Shown here in pieces: positions 1 to 9,230 of a stretch of DNA of 64,000 nt (positions are counted from its first letter, which is position 1; each line of letters starts with the position of its first letter). Made by a program: the position numbers and the translations under genes. Below the pieces are notes generated by a model. It did no database searches and had not been told where the DNA came from. It saw nothing but the letters and a program-made list of their open reading frames with translations. This stretch comes from Paenibacillus sp. LHD-38 (GTDB lineage Bacteria > Bacillota > Bacilli > Paenibacillales > Paenibacillaceae): assembly GCF_031157315.1 (NCBI RefSeq), contig NZ_JAVIFU010000023.1, positions 51,873 through 115,872 on the forward strand, in the 5' to 3' direction.

Positions 1-32
1 CGCCAGAGCATTAAGCTCCGACGGTTCATTGG

Positions 33-527
33 TTATTTCCGAAATGGTTTTTTTGAGCGGGGCGGTCCTAATATTTCAGCCCATATAACCGCTCTTCGCA
101 AATCTTCTGCACGGTTAGGGTACATGACAGCGCCCTGGCTTACAGATTTGCGTTCTGCCGGACCAGAAACCTTATCCTTGTTAGTTGCCGCACTTTGAAG
201 CACACGCTGCAGAGACGCAATCTGTGGGCTCTCAACAGACATTTCCGATTCTCTGGAAGCAAGTGACGGGATTTCCCTATCCTCACGCTTATTCTCCGTT
301 TGCGAGCGGTAGAGGGTCTCCCCTACTGAGCCAGCCGGGATTGGACGCTCTTCAAGTTCCTTTCGGCTATCCTGCGGATACAAGGTTCGCGGCAAGCCGC
401 CTCCGCCAAAGTCTGGCATGCGTCCGGGTTTGTTCTTCGATCCTGACTTTCGGAATAGGGATGCGAGAGCCCCAACAATAACGACCACAATAAATATGTT
501 GTTCATCAAAAATTCAATGATCTTCAA
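33..527 (-). CDS. Hypothetical single-pass membrane protein downstream of floA
   Basis: I do not recognise the family. A TTG at 527 is the likely start, because a GGAGGTGAA ribosome site lies 6 bases upstream; the frame itself stays open to a GTG at 551. The protein would be about 164 residues: a short N-terminal end, one hydrophobic segment (IFIVVVIVGALASLF), then a long polar, Pro/Arg/Glu-rich tail without recognisable motifs. It follows floA by about 60 bases on the same strand, so it is probably the last gene of an nfeD-floA operon. In Bacillus subtilis this position is held by the unrelated-looking yqfB. A role as a FloA partner at the membrane is inference from position only. Confidence 0.6.
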   Translation of the reverse strand: MKIIEFLMNNIFIVVVIVGALASLFRKSGSKNKPGRMPDFGGGGLPRTLYPQDSRKELEERPIPAGSVGETLYRSQTENKREDREIPSLASRESEMSVESPQIASLQRVLQSAATNKDKVSGPAERKSVSQGAVMYPNRAEDLRRAVIWAEILGPPRSKKPFRK

Positions 528-588
528 TTTGCCTTCACCTCCAAGACGCACTCACGCTGCTCATAGCAACTACTTTTTAGCGTTAGGA

Positions 589-1578
589 TTAGCGGCCGTC
601 TTTCGGATCAGCTGGGCCTTCCTGCTTGCCGATAGAGCTGCGCATTTGCGTGTCTGCCTCTACGTTTTTCAGGTTCAAATAGTCCATCACGCCGATTTTA
701 CCGCTCCTGAGAGCTTCCGCCATGGCAAGCGGAACCTGCGATTCCGACTCAACGACTCGCGCTTCCATTTCCACAACCTTAGCTTTCATCTCCTGCTCTT
801 GGGCTACAGCCATCGCGCGGCGTTCTTCCGCTTTCGCCTGGGCAATTTTTTTATCCGCTTCCGCTTGCTCCGTTTGAAGATGAGCGCCAATGTTTTTGCC
901 TACATCCACATCCGCGATATCGATGGAAAGGATTTCGAATGCCGTTCCGGCATCCAGACCTTTACCGAGCACCGTGCGAGAAATCATATCCGGGTTCTCA
1001 AGCACATCCTTGTGGGAATTAGCTGAACCCACTGTTGTGACAATACCTTCGCCGACACGAGCGATGATGGTCTCTTCGCCGGCACCGCCGACAAGACGAT
1101 CTATATTCGCACGGACCGTTACGCGCGCTTTTACCTTCACCTCAATACCATCCTTCGCTACTGCTGCGACGATAGGCGTTTCTATGACTCGCGGGTTAAC
1201 GCTCATTTGTACGGCTTGAAGCACATCGCGGCCAGCCAAATCGATTGCAGCCGCACGTTCGAAAATAAGAGGAATATTCGCTCGCTGCGCAGCAATCAAT
1301 GCATTAACGACGCGATCGACATTTCCCCCTGCCAGGAAGTGGCTCTCCAACTGGTTAATATTAAGGCCAAGACCCGCTTTTGTCGCTTTAATTAACGGAT
1401 TGACGATTCTGCTTGGAACGACCCGGCGCAAGCGCATCGCAACGAGCGTAATAATTCCGACCCTAACTCCCGATGCCAATGCTGAAATCCAAAGCATAAT
1501 CGGAAAGAAGCTAAGAAATACGGATAGTACGATAATAACTACGACGGCTATAATCAAAAATGAAACGATAGGATCCAT
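589..1578 (-). CDS. floA: Flotillin-like protein FloA
   Basis: FloA scaffolds functional membrane microdomains at the cytoplasmic membrane. The 329-residue product matches the Firmicute FloA (YqfA) type: an N-terminal hydrophobic hairpin (residues 1-25), an SPFH-like region with the stretch NPLIKATKAGLGLNINQLES, and a C-terminal Ala/Glu-rich coiled coil (AQAKAEERRAMAVAQEQEM). The ATG at 1578 has a GGAGG site 8 bases upstream. It lies 37 bases downstream of the NfeD-family gene, the usual partner of flotillins. Length and order agree with the family; no anomaly was seen. Confidence 0.95.
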   Translation of the reverse strand: MDPIVSFLIIAVVVIIVLSVFLSFFPIMLWISALASGVRVGIITLVAMRLRRVVPSRIVNPLIKATKAGLGLNINQLESHFLAGGNVDRVVNALIAAQRANIPLIFERAAAIDLAGRDVLQAVQMSVNPRVIETPIVAAVAKDGIEVKVKARVTVRANIDRLVGGAGEETIIARVGEGIVTTVGSANSHKDVLENPDMISRTVLGKGLDAGTAFEILSIDIADVDVGKNIGAHLQTEQAEADKKIAQAKAEERRAMAVAQEQEMKAKVVEMEARVVESESQVPLAMAEALRSGKIGVMDYLNLKNVEADTQMRSSIGKQEGPADPKDGR

Positions 1579-1615
1579 TGTCTCAAACCTCCATATGGTT
1601 AAATTATTTTGTTAA

Positions 1616-2995
1616 TTATTTAGATACTTCCTTAACTACCACCCACGTACCTTCCGCTTTTATAACCGTAACCGTGCGATTCGCATCAATAAACTCCCCG
1701 GATGTGACTACATCAATGCGTTTATCCCCCAAAATAACAGTTCCTGCCGGCCTTAACGGGGTTATCGTCATCCCTTCAAGCCCTAGAAGGGAATCCTTTA
1801 GGTCGGCGGATACAAAGCCTTGTTCTGTAGTCAGCTTGTCGCGCAAAATGAATTTATTCCAAATCCCTCTCGATTTATTCATTCGCACAAATAGAACGAT
1901 CAAAATAATCGCAGCAACAAGCGCAATAACGATGGAGATAAAAGCCGTCATCGAATCTGAAGCCGCCAATACCACGCCGGCGATCAATGCCGTGCTTCCG
2001 AGAATGCCCAGAATCCCGAAGCTTGGTACAAATACCTCGATGATAAGCAATGCTATCCCGATTACAAATAGAACAACTGATTCCATTCCGGCAAAACCAG
2101 CTACATAGTGACCGAAGAAATACAAACCAAACGATAGAAGCCCAACGATGCCTGGCGCGCCAAAGCCTGGAACTAACATTTCAATGACGATGCCGGCGAT
2201 GCCCAGAATAAGCAGCACAGTCATGACAACCGGATTAATTAGCCATCTTGCTGCATTTTCCGCAAGTGTGGGTGCAACCTCGATTTGTGTGCGGCCTTCA
2301 AGGCCAAGCCATTTAACTACCTCATTTACGGTTGCGGCTGTATGCTCAGAGTAACCAAGCTTCTCCGCCTCTGACGCGGTAAGCGAGAGAATGTCACCCT
2401 TCAGCTTATCTCTGCCGATCTTGTCCTTCAACTCCAAAACTACATTCGGATCAACCATGGCAGCAGCGATGTTTTTATCGCGGCCTTGCAAGCCTGCTGA
2501 CTCACTCATCTCGGAAGTCCAAAATGAGATTGTCTTCGGATTGTCAATTAAATCACCGGAACCGTCCACGACAGCTGCGGCACCAATCGTGCTGCCTGGC
2601 TGCATGACGATATTATCCGCATTTAGCGCGATGTAGGTGCCGGCTGATACCGCTTTACCTTCCACGAATGCGGTTGTCGGAATTTTATTCTCCCGAATAA
2701 AATGACCAATTTGCTCTGCGTTAACCACTTTACCGCCCAGCGTATTTATAACAAGTATGACATGCTCCGCTTTTGCTTCTTCCGCTTCTCCATACGCTCT
2801 TTCCAAAAACGATTGAAGACCCGATTCAACCGTTTGTTTAACGGGAATCACATATACTGCAGGACCAATGTCGCCCGCGGCCTGTGCTCGATCGACTGGT
2901 GATCCGAATAGTCCGCTAAGCATCACCAAGAATAAGACGGCAAGCCATGCAATAGGAGTGATGGAAAAGCTTCTTCGCCATCGGTTCGTATGCAA
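1616..2995 (-). CDS. NfeD-family membrane serine protease (ClpP-like/NfeD)
   Basis: Membrane protein of the YqeZ/NfeD1b class, which is typically paired with flotillin. A TTG at 2995 is favoured because GGGAGGAA lies 5 bases upstream; the frame extends to 3043. After a signal/anchor segment the N-terminal half is a ClpP-like serine protease fold (VILVINTLGGKVVNAEQIG and EGKAVSAGTYIALNAD, the latter carrying the nucleophilic Ser region). Several transmembrane helices follow (about residues 255-375), then a C-terminal OB-fold NfeD domain (LGLEGMTITPLRPAGTVILG). It is immediately upstream of floA. Assignment is by motifs and neighbourhood; a stomatin/flotillin substrate is known for the family but not shown here. 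Confidence 0.9.
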   Translation of the reverse strand: MHTNRWRRSFSITPIAWLAVLFLVMLSGLFGSPVDRAQAAGDIGPAVYVIPVKQTVESGLQSFLERAYGEAEEAKAEHVILVINTLGGKVVNAEQIGHFIRENKIPTTAFVEGKAVSAGTYIALNADNIVMQPGSTIGAAAVVDGSGDLIDNPKTISFWTSEMSESAGLQGRDKNIAAAMVDPNVVLELKDKIGRDKLKGDILSLTASEAEKLGYSEHTAATVNEVVKWLGLEGRTQIEVAPTLAENAARWLINPVVMTVLLILGIAGIVIEMLVPGFGAPGIVGLLSFGLYFFGHYVAGFAGMESVVLFVIGIALLIIEVFVPSFGILGILGSTALIAGVVLAASDSMTAFISIVIALVAAIILIVLFVRMNKSRGIWNKFILRDKLTTEQGFVSADLKDSLLGLEGMTITPLRPAGTVILGDKRIDVVTSGEFIDANRTVTVIKAEGTWVVVKEVSK

Positions 2996-3101
2996 GAAGG
3001 TTCCTCCCTTATTTGTGTATTGCTCCCTACTACGCGAAACCAACCTTTAAGTTTCGTTTAACGTTTTCAAGATTATACCATTTGCAAAGCAAGCGCACAA
3101 A

Positions 3102-3129
3102 AAAACACCCCTGTTTCCAGGGGTGTTTT
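3102..3129 (-). terminator. Rho-independent terminator of rpsU-yqeY
   Basis: A perfect 12-base-pair stem (AAAACACCCCTG with CAGGGGTGTTTT) with a 4-base loop and T-rich flanks. It sits 18 bases past the yqeY stop and separates rpsU-yqeY from the nfeD-floA unit. Confidence 0.9.
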
Positions 3130-3147
3130 GTGTGTCCGAATGTTTAG

Positions 3148-3591
3148 TTAGTTGAGATGTTGCTGTACGAGCTGATTTACTAGTTTACCGTCAGCGCGTC
3201 CCTTTGTTTTAGGCAAAAGGGCACTCATAACTTTTCCCATATCGGCTTTGGAAGAAGCACCGAGTTCATGGATGGTCTGCGTTACTATCTCTTGAATCTC
3301 TTCTTCAGTCAGCTGTTCGGGAAGGTATTGACTAATAATTTCAATTTCGACCTCAAGACCCGCTACTAAATCATCACGGCTGGCTTTTTTAAATTCTTGG
3401 AGGGAATCTTTACGTTGTTTGATTTCACGACTCAATATATCAAGCACTTCGTTATCGTCCAAAGGACGCTTGAGATCGATTTCCAAGTTTTTCACTGACG
3501 CGCGCATCATACGAATTACGGAAAGCTTAAACTTGTCCTGATTCTTCATGGCTTGCTTCATATCGTCGGTCAATCTTTCGCTCAGGTTCAT
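3148..3591 (-). CDS. yqeY: GatB/YqeY domain protein
   Basis: A 147-residue protein of the YqeY family, which resembles the tRNA-binding tail domain of GatB; its cellular role is not settled. Typical features are MNLSERLTDDMKQAMKNQDK at the N-terminus, an EVEIISQYLPEQLTEEEI segment and the C-terminal MGKVMSALLPKTKGRADGK motif. The ATG at 3591 has a TAGGAGG site. The gene follows rpsU by 15 bases, the same pairing as in Bacillus, and ends at a strong terminator. Confidence 0.95.
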   Translation of the reverse strand: MNLSERLTDDMKQAMKNQDKFKLSVIRMMRASVKNLEIDLKRPLDDNEVLDILSREIKQRKDSLQEFKKASRDDLVAGLEVEIEIISQYLPEQLTEEEIQEIVTQTIHELGASSKADMGKVMSALLPKTKGRADGKLVNQLVQQHLN

Positions 3592-3606
3592 TATGGAAGG
3601 ATCCTC

Positions 3607-3780
3607 CTAAAACTTTCTCTTGCGCGCAGCCTCAGACTTCTTCTTGCGCTTTACACTTGGCTTTTCATAATGCTTGCGTTTTTTCACCTCAGCTAGAACT
3701 CCATCTTTAGCGATGGAACGTTTAAAGCGGCGAAGCGCAGCATCAATAGTTTCGTTTTTGCGAACTTTAGTTTCAGACAC
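3607..3780 (-). CDS. rpsU: 30S ribosomal protein S21
   Basis: Ribosomal protein S21, 57 residues from a GTG start at 3780, which is the normal length. The open frame runs further upstream to 3834, but GGAGGGAGGGA sits just ahead of the GTG and the conserved protein begins at VSETKVRKNETIDAALRR. The C-terminus is strongly basic (KRKKKSEAARKRKF). It is first in a bicistron with yqeY. Confidence 0.95.
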   Translation of the reverse strand: MSETKVRKNETIDAALRRFKRSIAKDGVLAEVKKRKHYEKPSVKRKKKSEAARKRKF

Positions 3781-3865
3781 CAGTTTTCCCTCCCTCCGAA
3801 ACAGACCGTCCAGAGCTATAACACGGTTTATCAAATTTCATTATATGTCAAACCAAAAGGCAGTG

Positions 3866-4219
3866 TCAACTTCGGATATCTGCGAGCAGCGGAGAAAGTT
3901 TTGTTCCGCCCAAGAGATGGATATGCAGATGATAAACAAGCTGACCTCCATCGGCATTTACATTGTTGACTAGACGATAGCCAGACTCAGCAATTCCGTG
4001 CTCCTTGGCGATCTCGCGGGCCACGGAAAACAGCTCTGCAACAACCTGCGCGTCTTCAGTCGTAACGTCATTCATGGTAGGAATATGCTTCTTTGGAATG
4101 ATTAGAATATGTACCGGAGCAGCTGGCTGTATGTCGTGAAAAGCAAGAATTCTGTCATTTTCAAAAACCTTCTTCGACGGAATCGTGCCTTCAATTATTT
4201 TGCAAAAAATACAGTCCAT
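3866..4219 (-). CDS. HIT family protein (HinT-like nucleotide hydrolase)
   Basis: Histidine-triad protein, 117 residues, probably a purine nucleoside phosphoramidase or related hydrolase. The catalytic triad HLHIHLLGG lies near the C-terminus; N-terminal CIFCKIIEGTIPSKKVFEN and the central HILIIPKKHIPTMND are classic for bacterial HinT. The ATG at 4219 is chosen over a GTG at 4228 because the GGGGGTGA ribosome site overlaps the GTG. In many Firmicutes a HIT gene lies close to rpsU, as here. Confidence 0.93.
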   Translation of the reverse strand: MDCIFCKIIEGTIPSKKVFENDRILAFHDIQPAAPVHILIIPKKHIPTMNDVTTEDAQVVAELFSVAREIAKEHGIAESGYRLVNNVNADGGQLVYHLHIHLLGGTKLSPLLADIRS

Positions 4220-4284
4220 ATGGTTCACCCCCTGTTCGTTGACCTTTCCTTATCATACCGAAATTTTGGATGCTCGTCCAATCC

Positions 4285-4320
4285 AAAAAAAAATGTGCAG
4301 AAGGAATAAGCATTCCTTCC
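4285..4320 (-). terminator. Terminator downstream of the 102-residue gene
   Basis: The hairpin GAAGGAAT-aagc-ATTCCTTC (4300-4319) is followed on the minus strand by a run of nine T, typical of intrinsic termination. It closes the gene at 4340-4648. Confidence 0.85.
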
Positions 4321-4339
4321 GCCATCTCCCGCGCAAACC

Positions 4340-4648
4340 TTAGTAATAAGGCAGCAACGACAAGGCAAGCAGTGCAGCAAGCGGAAATATTTGGCGTATA
4401 AACCGCCTGCGGGGGTAATAAGGGTATGGATAGATCGGATATCCGAATGCCGGATAGGGCAGAAACGCACGGTTATCCTCCCATTCATTCGAGCCGCAAG
4501 GCACTGCGATACACAATACTTCGTCATCCAAATACTCTAGAAAACCGTCTGCGCACCAGCCGTCATGTGTTTGAGCCAAAACATAGCGATGCTTATGATA
4601 CTCGCACCATTGCTTCATTTGCTCCTGATCCACTACAGCATGTTCCAT
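4340..4648 (-). CDS. Hypothetical small protein with Pro/Tyr-rich C-terminus
   Basis: A 102-residue protein of unknown function. A good AGGAGG site precedes the ATG at 4648, and a strong terminator follows, so it is a credible monocistronic gene. The first 60 residues are polar with three Cys (QWCEYH, GWCADG, EVLCIAVPCG). A Pro/Tyr segment (YPIYPYPYYPRRRF) and a short hydrophobic end (PLAALLALSLLPYY) follow. The Pro/Tyr/Arg tail recalls small coat- or membrane-associated proteins of spore formers, but this is only a resemblance. Confidence 0.7.
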   Translation of the reverse strand: MEHAVVDQEQMKQWCEYHKHRYVLAQTHDGWCADGFLEYLDDEVLCIAVPCGSNEWEDNRAFLPYPAFGYPIYPYPYYPRRRFIRQIFPLAALLALSLLPYY

Positions 4649-4728
4649 CGTATCAGCCTCCTGTTCCTATATCTTATTCACAGGTAGGCATTTGGCTACT
4701 GCTATAACTCTCATTGATTCTGCTGACT

Positions 4729-5343
4729 CTACGAAGCTGTATTTTCTGATTGTCCCATCATCATGTTTTGCAGCTGCTCTACAAGGTCGATCCAATCAAG
4801 GCCGCTGGACAAACGGATAATAGCAATTCGACTGTCGCCGATATTAGAATTGAAACCGCTCAAGATGCTTGAAATCGCAACAAACGAATTTTTGAGCTCT
4901 GTCAGGTAGGACTGATCGGCTTCGTTCAAAGGGCCTTCGTAACTGCCGATCGCTTGCAATCCCTTTTCAACCTCACTAACGTAGCTATCTGGAAGCTTCT
5001 CATTCCATTTCTCGGGTTGAACGGATATGCTCGCTGCTTCTTTTGTCAGTTCAGTCAATGCTGTGCCTTTCGCAGTTACCTTGCCTGCATCGAATTGCAG
5101 GGTTAGACGCTCTCCCATGGTATTGCTTGCCAGAAACGCGTCAAGCAGAGGCGTCATTTCCTTTGCGTATTGCTGCGATTCGGTAGCTGCCGCGTAAATC
5201 CTTTGTCCTTTCTCATAGTTGTTCTCCTGCTTGTGCTGCAAAAATTGAGAGTATAAAAACACGTTGCCGATTAAGCTAAATACGAGAATAACCAGCGTTA
5301 TGGGCAATGCGATTGAGCGTTTGCCCGATTTCTGTGGTTCCAA
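4729..5343 (-). CDS. Hypothetical membrane-anchored protein downstream of addA
   Basis: About 204 residues. The start is probably a TTG at 5343: the GGAGG site lies within the last codons of addA, 8 bases before that TTG and only 2 bases from an alternative GTG at 5349. One N-terminal transmembrane helix (IALPITLVILVFSLIGNVFLY) is followed by an extracytoplasmic, mainly helical, Cys-free domain with no motif I recognise. Translation is probably coupled to addA. Co-transcription with addBA suggests no obvious function. Confidence 0.65.
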   Translation of the reverse strand: MEPQKSGKRSIALPITLVILVFSLIGNVFLYSQFLQHKQENNYEKGQRIYAAATESQQYAKEMTPLLDAFLASNTMGERLTLQFDAGKVTAKGTALTELTKEAASISVQPEKWNEKLPDSYVSEVEKGLQAIGSYEGPLNEADQSYLTELKNSFVAISSILSGFNSNIGDSRIAIIRLSSGLDWIDLVEQLQNMMMGQSENTAS

Positions 5344-5345
5344 CT

Positions 5346-8300
5346 TCACTTCCTCCTTCTATGTTTTAATTCATTTTTTAACTGAACCGATTGCCCGCCA
5401 TCAAAGAAAAAGACATGACATTCATCTACTTTTCGACCAAGCACGGATTCAATAGCCTCTGCGTACAGCTCAAGCTGAAAGCGGTGACGCTCAGCGGCCT
5501 GCTGCCATTGCTGCTTATAGATCCGATCGGTTTTGTAATCCAGCAATACGACGCCAGCCGCATCCTCGAACAAGCAATCGATAACACCTTGAATCAATAT
5601 AGATTCCTTCGTCAGAAGCCCTTCCGACTTTGGATATACTCGGCTTGCAGGAAACATACAGCTGAAAGGGACCTCTCTTCTTACCCAATCTGCTCCCAAT
5701 AAGCGCTGACCAAGCTCGCTATTGAAAAAAGCCGCGACAGCCTGCAGATCAATCGCTTCCGATTGTTTTGCCGTCAAGAGCCGTCGCTCAATCATGTTGT
5801 CCAATGTATGCTTCAGTTTGGTTTCATCAGCGGTTCCGGACAGGGATACATGCTGCATCAGCAAATGATTCACAGAGCCCTTCTCCGCGGCGGTAAGCGA
5901 CTTTTCCTCCATGAAGGCCGGCCGTCTCAATCGGAACGTATAGGAGGCTTCCGGTGCTTCTAGGATATCTGCCTTGTCCGCGTTATCAAAGTTAGTTCCA
6001 TTCGGATCTTCAAGCGGAACGGCATCCTCCATGATATCGGAATAAAGTCTTTTCATTTCGGTTACCGAAGTTTTTGCTGCAAGCAATGCGGCCTCCTGAT
6101 GCGGATATTGCCAATCAAGCCGCGTGCGCAGCTCGGTATCCGCTTCAATGTCTTCCAGCACGGAAAGTGTGGTAACAGCCTGCAGCCGTTCCTCCTTAGC
6201 TTGGTCCTGCTGGTTGAGCCCTTCTGTTGCAGCAGCGGCCTCCGTGCCGAATAGCGCAGCGGGAACGATCCCTGCGTGCCATTGCGGTGCGTTTCTCGCC
6301 GCTTGCTGCCTGTCTTCCATTTGTCTTGCTGCCAAAGGCCCAAGCCAATCGATAAAGGAACGTGCTGCAGCGACTCGGAAATCCGGAAGATTTCCGTTCG
6401 CATCTACAGCGCCGAGCCAGCGCTTAAGTTTAGATTCCGCATCCGATACCGTCGCTACAAGATACATTTTCTCTTTTGGCCGGGTCAATGCAACGTATAG
6501 AATACGCATTTCCTCGGCGAGCATTTCCTTGCGCATCGCGCGGCGGATAGCCAAATAGGGTAATGTGGGATAGCTAATGCGAAGCGCTGGATCAACAAAA
6601 CGAGGACCAAATCCAAGCTCCTTATGCTTAAGGAATACGCTTCGCACATCTTGTTGATTGAACTGCTTGCCTAAACCAGCAACGAATAGGACCGGAAACT
6701 CAAGTCCCTTGCTTTTGTGAATCGACATGATGCGCACAACATCCTCTTGCTCGCCAAGCGCTCTTGCCGTCCCCAAATCGCCGCCGCTATCCCGCATGCG
6801 TTCGATAAATCTCAAAAAACGAAATAATCCACGGAAAGATGTTGCCTCATATTGACGTGCACGATCATGCAGGGCGCGCAAATTCGCTTGCCGCTGCGTG
6901 CCTCCCGGCAAACCTCCCACGAAATCGTAATAGCCCGTTTCACGATAGATCTCCCAGAGTAAGTCGGCAAGTGAGCCCTGCCTAGCCTCTTCCCGCCAAC
7001 GATCCAGACGTTCCAGAAACAAAGATAGCTTTCTGCGAGTATCCTCATCCAGCAGTAAGTCTCCTGCTGCATGCAGGACGGCATCGTAATACGACGACTT
7101 CGATGCGAGGATGCGAATTCGCGCCAGCTCCTCTGCATTTAGCGAAAATAACGGCGATCGCAAGGCCGCAGCAAGCGGGATATCCTGATACGGGTTATCG
7201 ATGATACGAAGCATGGAAAGCATCGTCTCTACTTCTGTCGCCTCAAAGTAGCCGCTGCTCAGCTCTGCATACGCTGGGATACCGCTTGCTTGAAGCTCCT
7301 CGATTATAATCGGAGCCCAAGCTTGCGTTGCGCGGAGCAGAATAACGACATCTCTCCAATGCATAGGTCTGTACTCCCGCCGTTTGCCATCGTAAACCTG
7401 AAAACCGCTGTCGATAAGTGACTTCAACTGCTGCCCGATCCAACGCGCTTCAAGCTGAGCGGTCTTAAGCTCCGATACCGACTCTACTGACGCTGCGCCT
7501 TCCACTTGCTCGCCCTCATCAGTCAATTCGGAACCCTCCGTATTTTCGCTGCTTTCCGGCTCATCGTCATCCGTATCCGTTTTATTCAGCACAGCAAATT
7601 CAACCTGACAGCGATCTTCCGGCACAGGAGCAGGATAGGCCGCTCCGCATACAAGCTCTGCACGTTTATCATAGTCCATCTCCGCGACATTCTCTCGCAT
7701 GATGGCGCGGAAAACCGCGTTTACACCATCCACAACCTCCTCGCGGCTGCGGAAGTTTCTTGCTAAATCAATCCGCAGTCCTCTCGCGCTGTCCGGTGCT
7801 GTTAGATTGCCCGTCTCATCTCGGGAAAGGTATGATTTGTATTTTTGCAAAAAAAGCTTTGGCTCGGCTAGCCGGAAGCCGTAAATGCTCTGCTTAACAT
7901 CGCCAACCATAAAACGGTTGCCCGTGCCTGGCCGTTCAATTAACGAGACGATTGCTTCCTGAACCATATTCGTATCCTGATATTCATCAAGCAAGATCTC
8001 ATCGAATTGCTGCTGAAATTCCATCGCGGCAATGGATGCCGACATCTGCTGCGGCGTAGATGCGGGATCTCTCAGGATCCGCAAGCAATAATGTTCCAGA
8101 TCGCCGAAATCCAGCATGCCTTTTGCACGTTTAGCCGCCTCATAGCCTTGCCCGAATTCAATGACCAGCTCAGCCAGCGCCCGCATTAACGGGGCCAGCT
8201 CCTGCAGCTCTTCTAAAAACTGTTCAGGGGTTCGTCCAAAAAGCTCCTCAGCGAGCGAGGTAACCAGCTTCTTCGCTTGATCGCGAAGCACCTTCGCCTG

Positions 8301-9224
8301 CTCCTGAAGCGATTTGTCATATTCATCGCCCCGCATCGCTTTCAGCTTACCGAATTGAATCATTTGAAAGGGCTCAATCCATGTTTCCCAAGGATTAGTA
8401 TGGATCATTTCGGAAAGGCCGCCGATTATTTGCAAATCTTCATCGAATGTTGCGGCATAAGGGGCAGGTCCTGCTGGCTGCCGCGTGAGCTCCAATGCCT
8501 GATGCAGCAGCGAGCCTGCTCCTTCAAGGGCGAGCTGAATATCGGTTTTTAGGCTGATTACCCACTTGTTGTTTTGCAAGTCCGTCACATCGGCAACATT
8601 AAATGCTTCTGCTGTCTCCCGCAGCCAATGCTCCGGCCAAGGATGGCTTTGCGCAAAATCGAATAATTGCTGAACCAGCCGGTACAGAGGCTCGTCCCCA
8701 CGTTCATTGCCATAACGGTCTGCTAATCGGAGAAACGCGCCGTTATCGTCAGCACCCTCGTATTTTTGCTCAAAGAGCTGATCGAGTACATCAAGGCGCA
8801 AAAGCTCGCTTTCCGTCTCGTTCGCGATCCGAAAACCAGGATCTAGACCGATCAGCGGATAATAGCGGCGTATGACGTCCATGCAAAAGGAGTGAAGCGT
8901 CGTTATGGAGGCACGGTTCATCAAAGCCAGCTGGCGGCGCAGATGCTCGGAGTCCGGCTGCCGTTCAAGCTCCTGCTCCAGGGCAAGCCGGATTCGGTCC
9001 TTCATCTCAGCTGCCGCCGCCTTCGTAAAGGTTGCCACGAGCAAGCGGTCGACATCGGTAAACGCGGATATTTTGCGAATAATCCGTTCAACAAGCACCG
9101 CAGTCTTTCCAGAGCCAGCCGCAGCAGCTACAAGAATGTTCGATCCGCTTGTAACGATGGCGTCCCACTGATCATCCGTCCAGGTGCTGTTCTCCGGCTT
9201 AGGAGAATCCTTCGCAGTATGCAT
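5346..9224 (-). CDS. addA: ATP-dependent helicase/nuclease AddA
   Basis: Large subunit of the AddAB helicase-nuclease, which resects double-strand breaks and recognises Chi-like sites. The 1292-residue protein has a UvrD-type Walker A (AAAAGSGKTAVLVER, about residues 34-46), a Walker B/DEYQDTN motif, a helicase core in two RecA-like halves, and a C-terminal RecB-like nuclease (VVLLDYKTDRIY). A linker around residues 545-590 is rich in Asp, Glu and Ser. It starts 6 bases after addB, with its ribosome site in the addB tail. Length is slightly above Bacillus AddA (about 1230), accounted for by the acidic linker and surface loops. Confidence 0.97.
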   Translation of the reverse strand: MHTAKDSPKPENSTWTDDQWDAIVTSGSNILVAAAAGSGKTAVLVERIIRKISAFTDVDRLLVATFTKAAAAEMKDRIRLALEQELERQPDSEHLRRQLALMNRASITTLHSFCMDVIRRYYPLIGLDPGFRIANETESELLRLDVLDQLFEQKYEGADDNGAFLRLADRYGNERGDEPLYRLVQQLFDFAQSHPWPEHWLRETAEAFNVADVTDLQNNKWVISLKTDIQLALEGAGSLLHQALELTRQPAGPAPYAATFDEDLQIIGGLSEMIHTNPWETWIEPFQMIQFGKLKAMRGDEYDKSLQEQAKVLRDQAKKLVTSLAEELFGRTPEQFLEELQELAPLMRALAELVIEFGQGYEAAKRAKGMLDFGDLEHYCLRILRDPASTPQQMSASIAAMEFQQQFDEILLDEYQDTNMVQEAIVSLIERPGTGNRFMVGDVKQSIYGFRLAEPKLFLQKYKSYLSRDETGNLTAPDSARGLRIDLARNFRSREEVVDGVNAVFRAIMRENVAEMDYDKRAELVCGAAYPAPVPEDRCQVEFAVLNKTDTDDDEPESSENTEGSELTDEGEQVEGAASVESVSELKTAQLEARWIGQQLKSLIDSGFQVYDGKRREYRPMHWRDVVILLRATQAWAPIIIEELQASGIPAYAELSSGYFEATEVETMLSMLRIIDNPYQDIPLAAALRSPLFSLNAEELARIRILASKSSYYDAVLHAAGDLLLDEDTRRKLSLFLERLDRWREEARQGSLADLLWEIYRETGYYDFVGGLPGGTQRQANLRALHDRARQYEATSFRGLFRFLRFIERMRDSGGDLGTARALGEQEDVVRIMSIHKSKGLEFPVLFVAGLGKQFNQQDVRSVFLKHKELGFGPRFVDPALRISYPTLPYLAIRRAMRKEMLAEEMRILYVALTRPKEKMYLVATVSDAESKLKRWLGAVDANGNLPDFRVAAARSFIDWLGPLAARQMEDRQQAARNAPQWHAGIVPAALFGTEAAAATEGLNQQDQAKEERLQAVTTLSVLEDIEADTELRTRLDWQYPHQEAALLAAKTSVTEMKRLYSDIMEDAVPLEDPNGTNFDNADKADILEAPEASYTFRLRRPAFMEEKSLTAAEKGSVNHLLMQHVSLSGTADETKLKHTLDNMIERRLLTAKQSEAIDLQAVAAFFNSELGQRLLGADWVRREVPFSCMFPASRVYPKSEGLLTKESILIQGVIDCLFEDAAGVVLLDYKTDRIYKQQWQQAAERHRFQLELYAEAIESVLGRKVDECHVFFFDGGQSVQLKNELKHRRRK

Positions 9225-9230
9225 CTTCTC

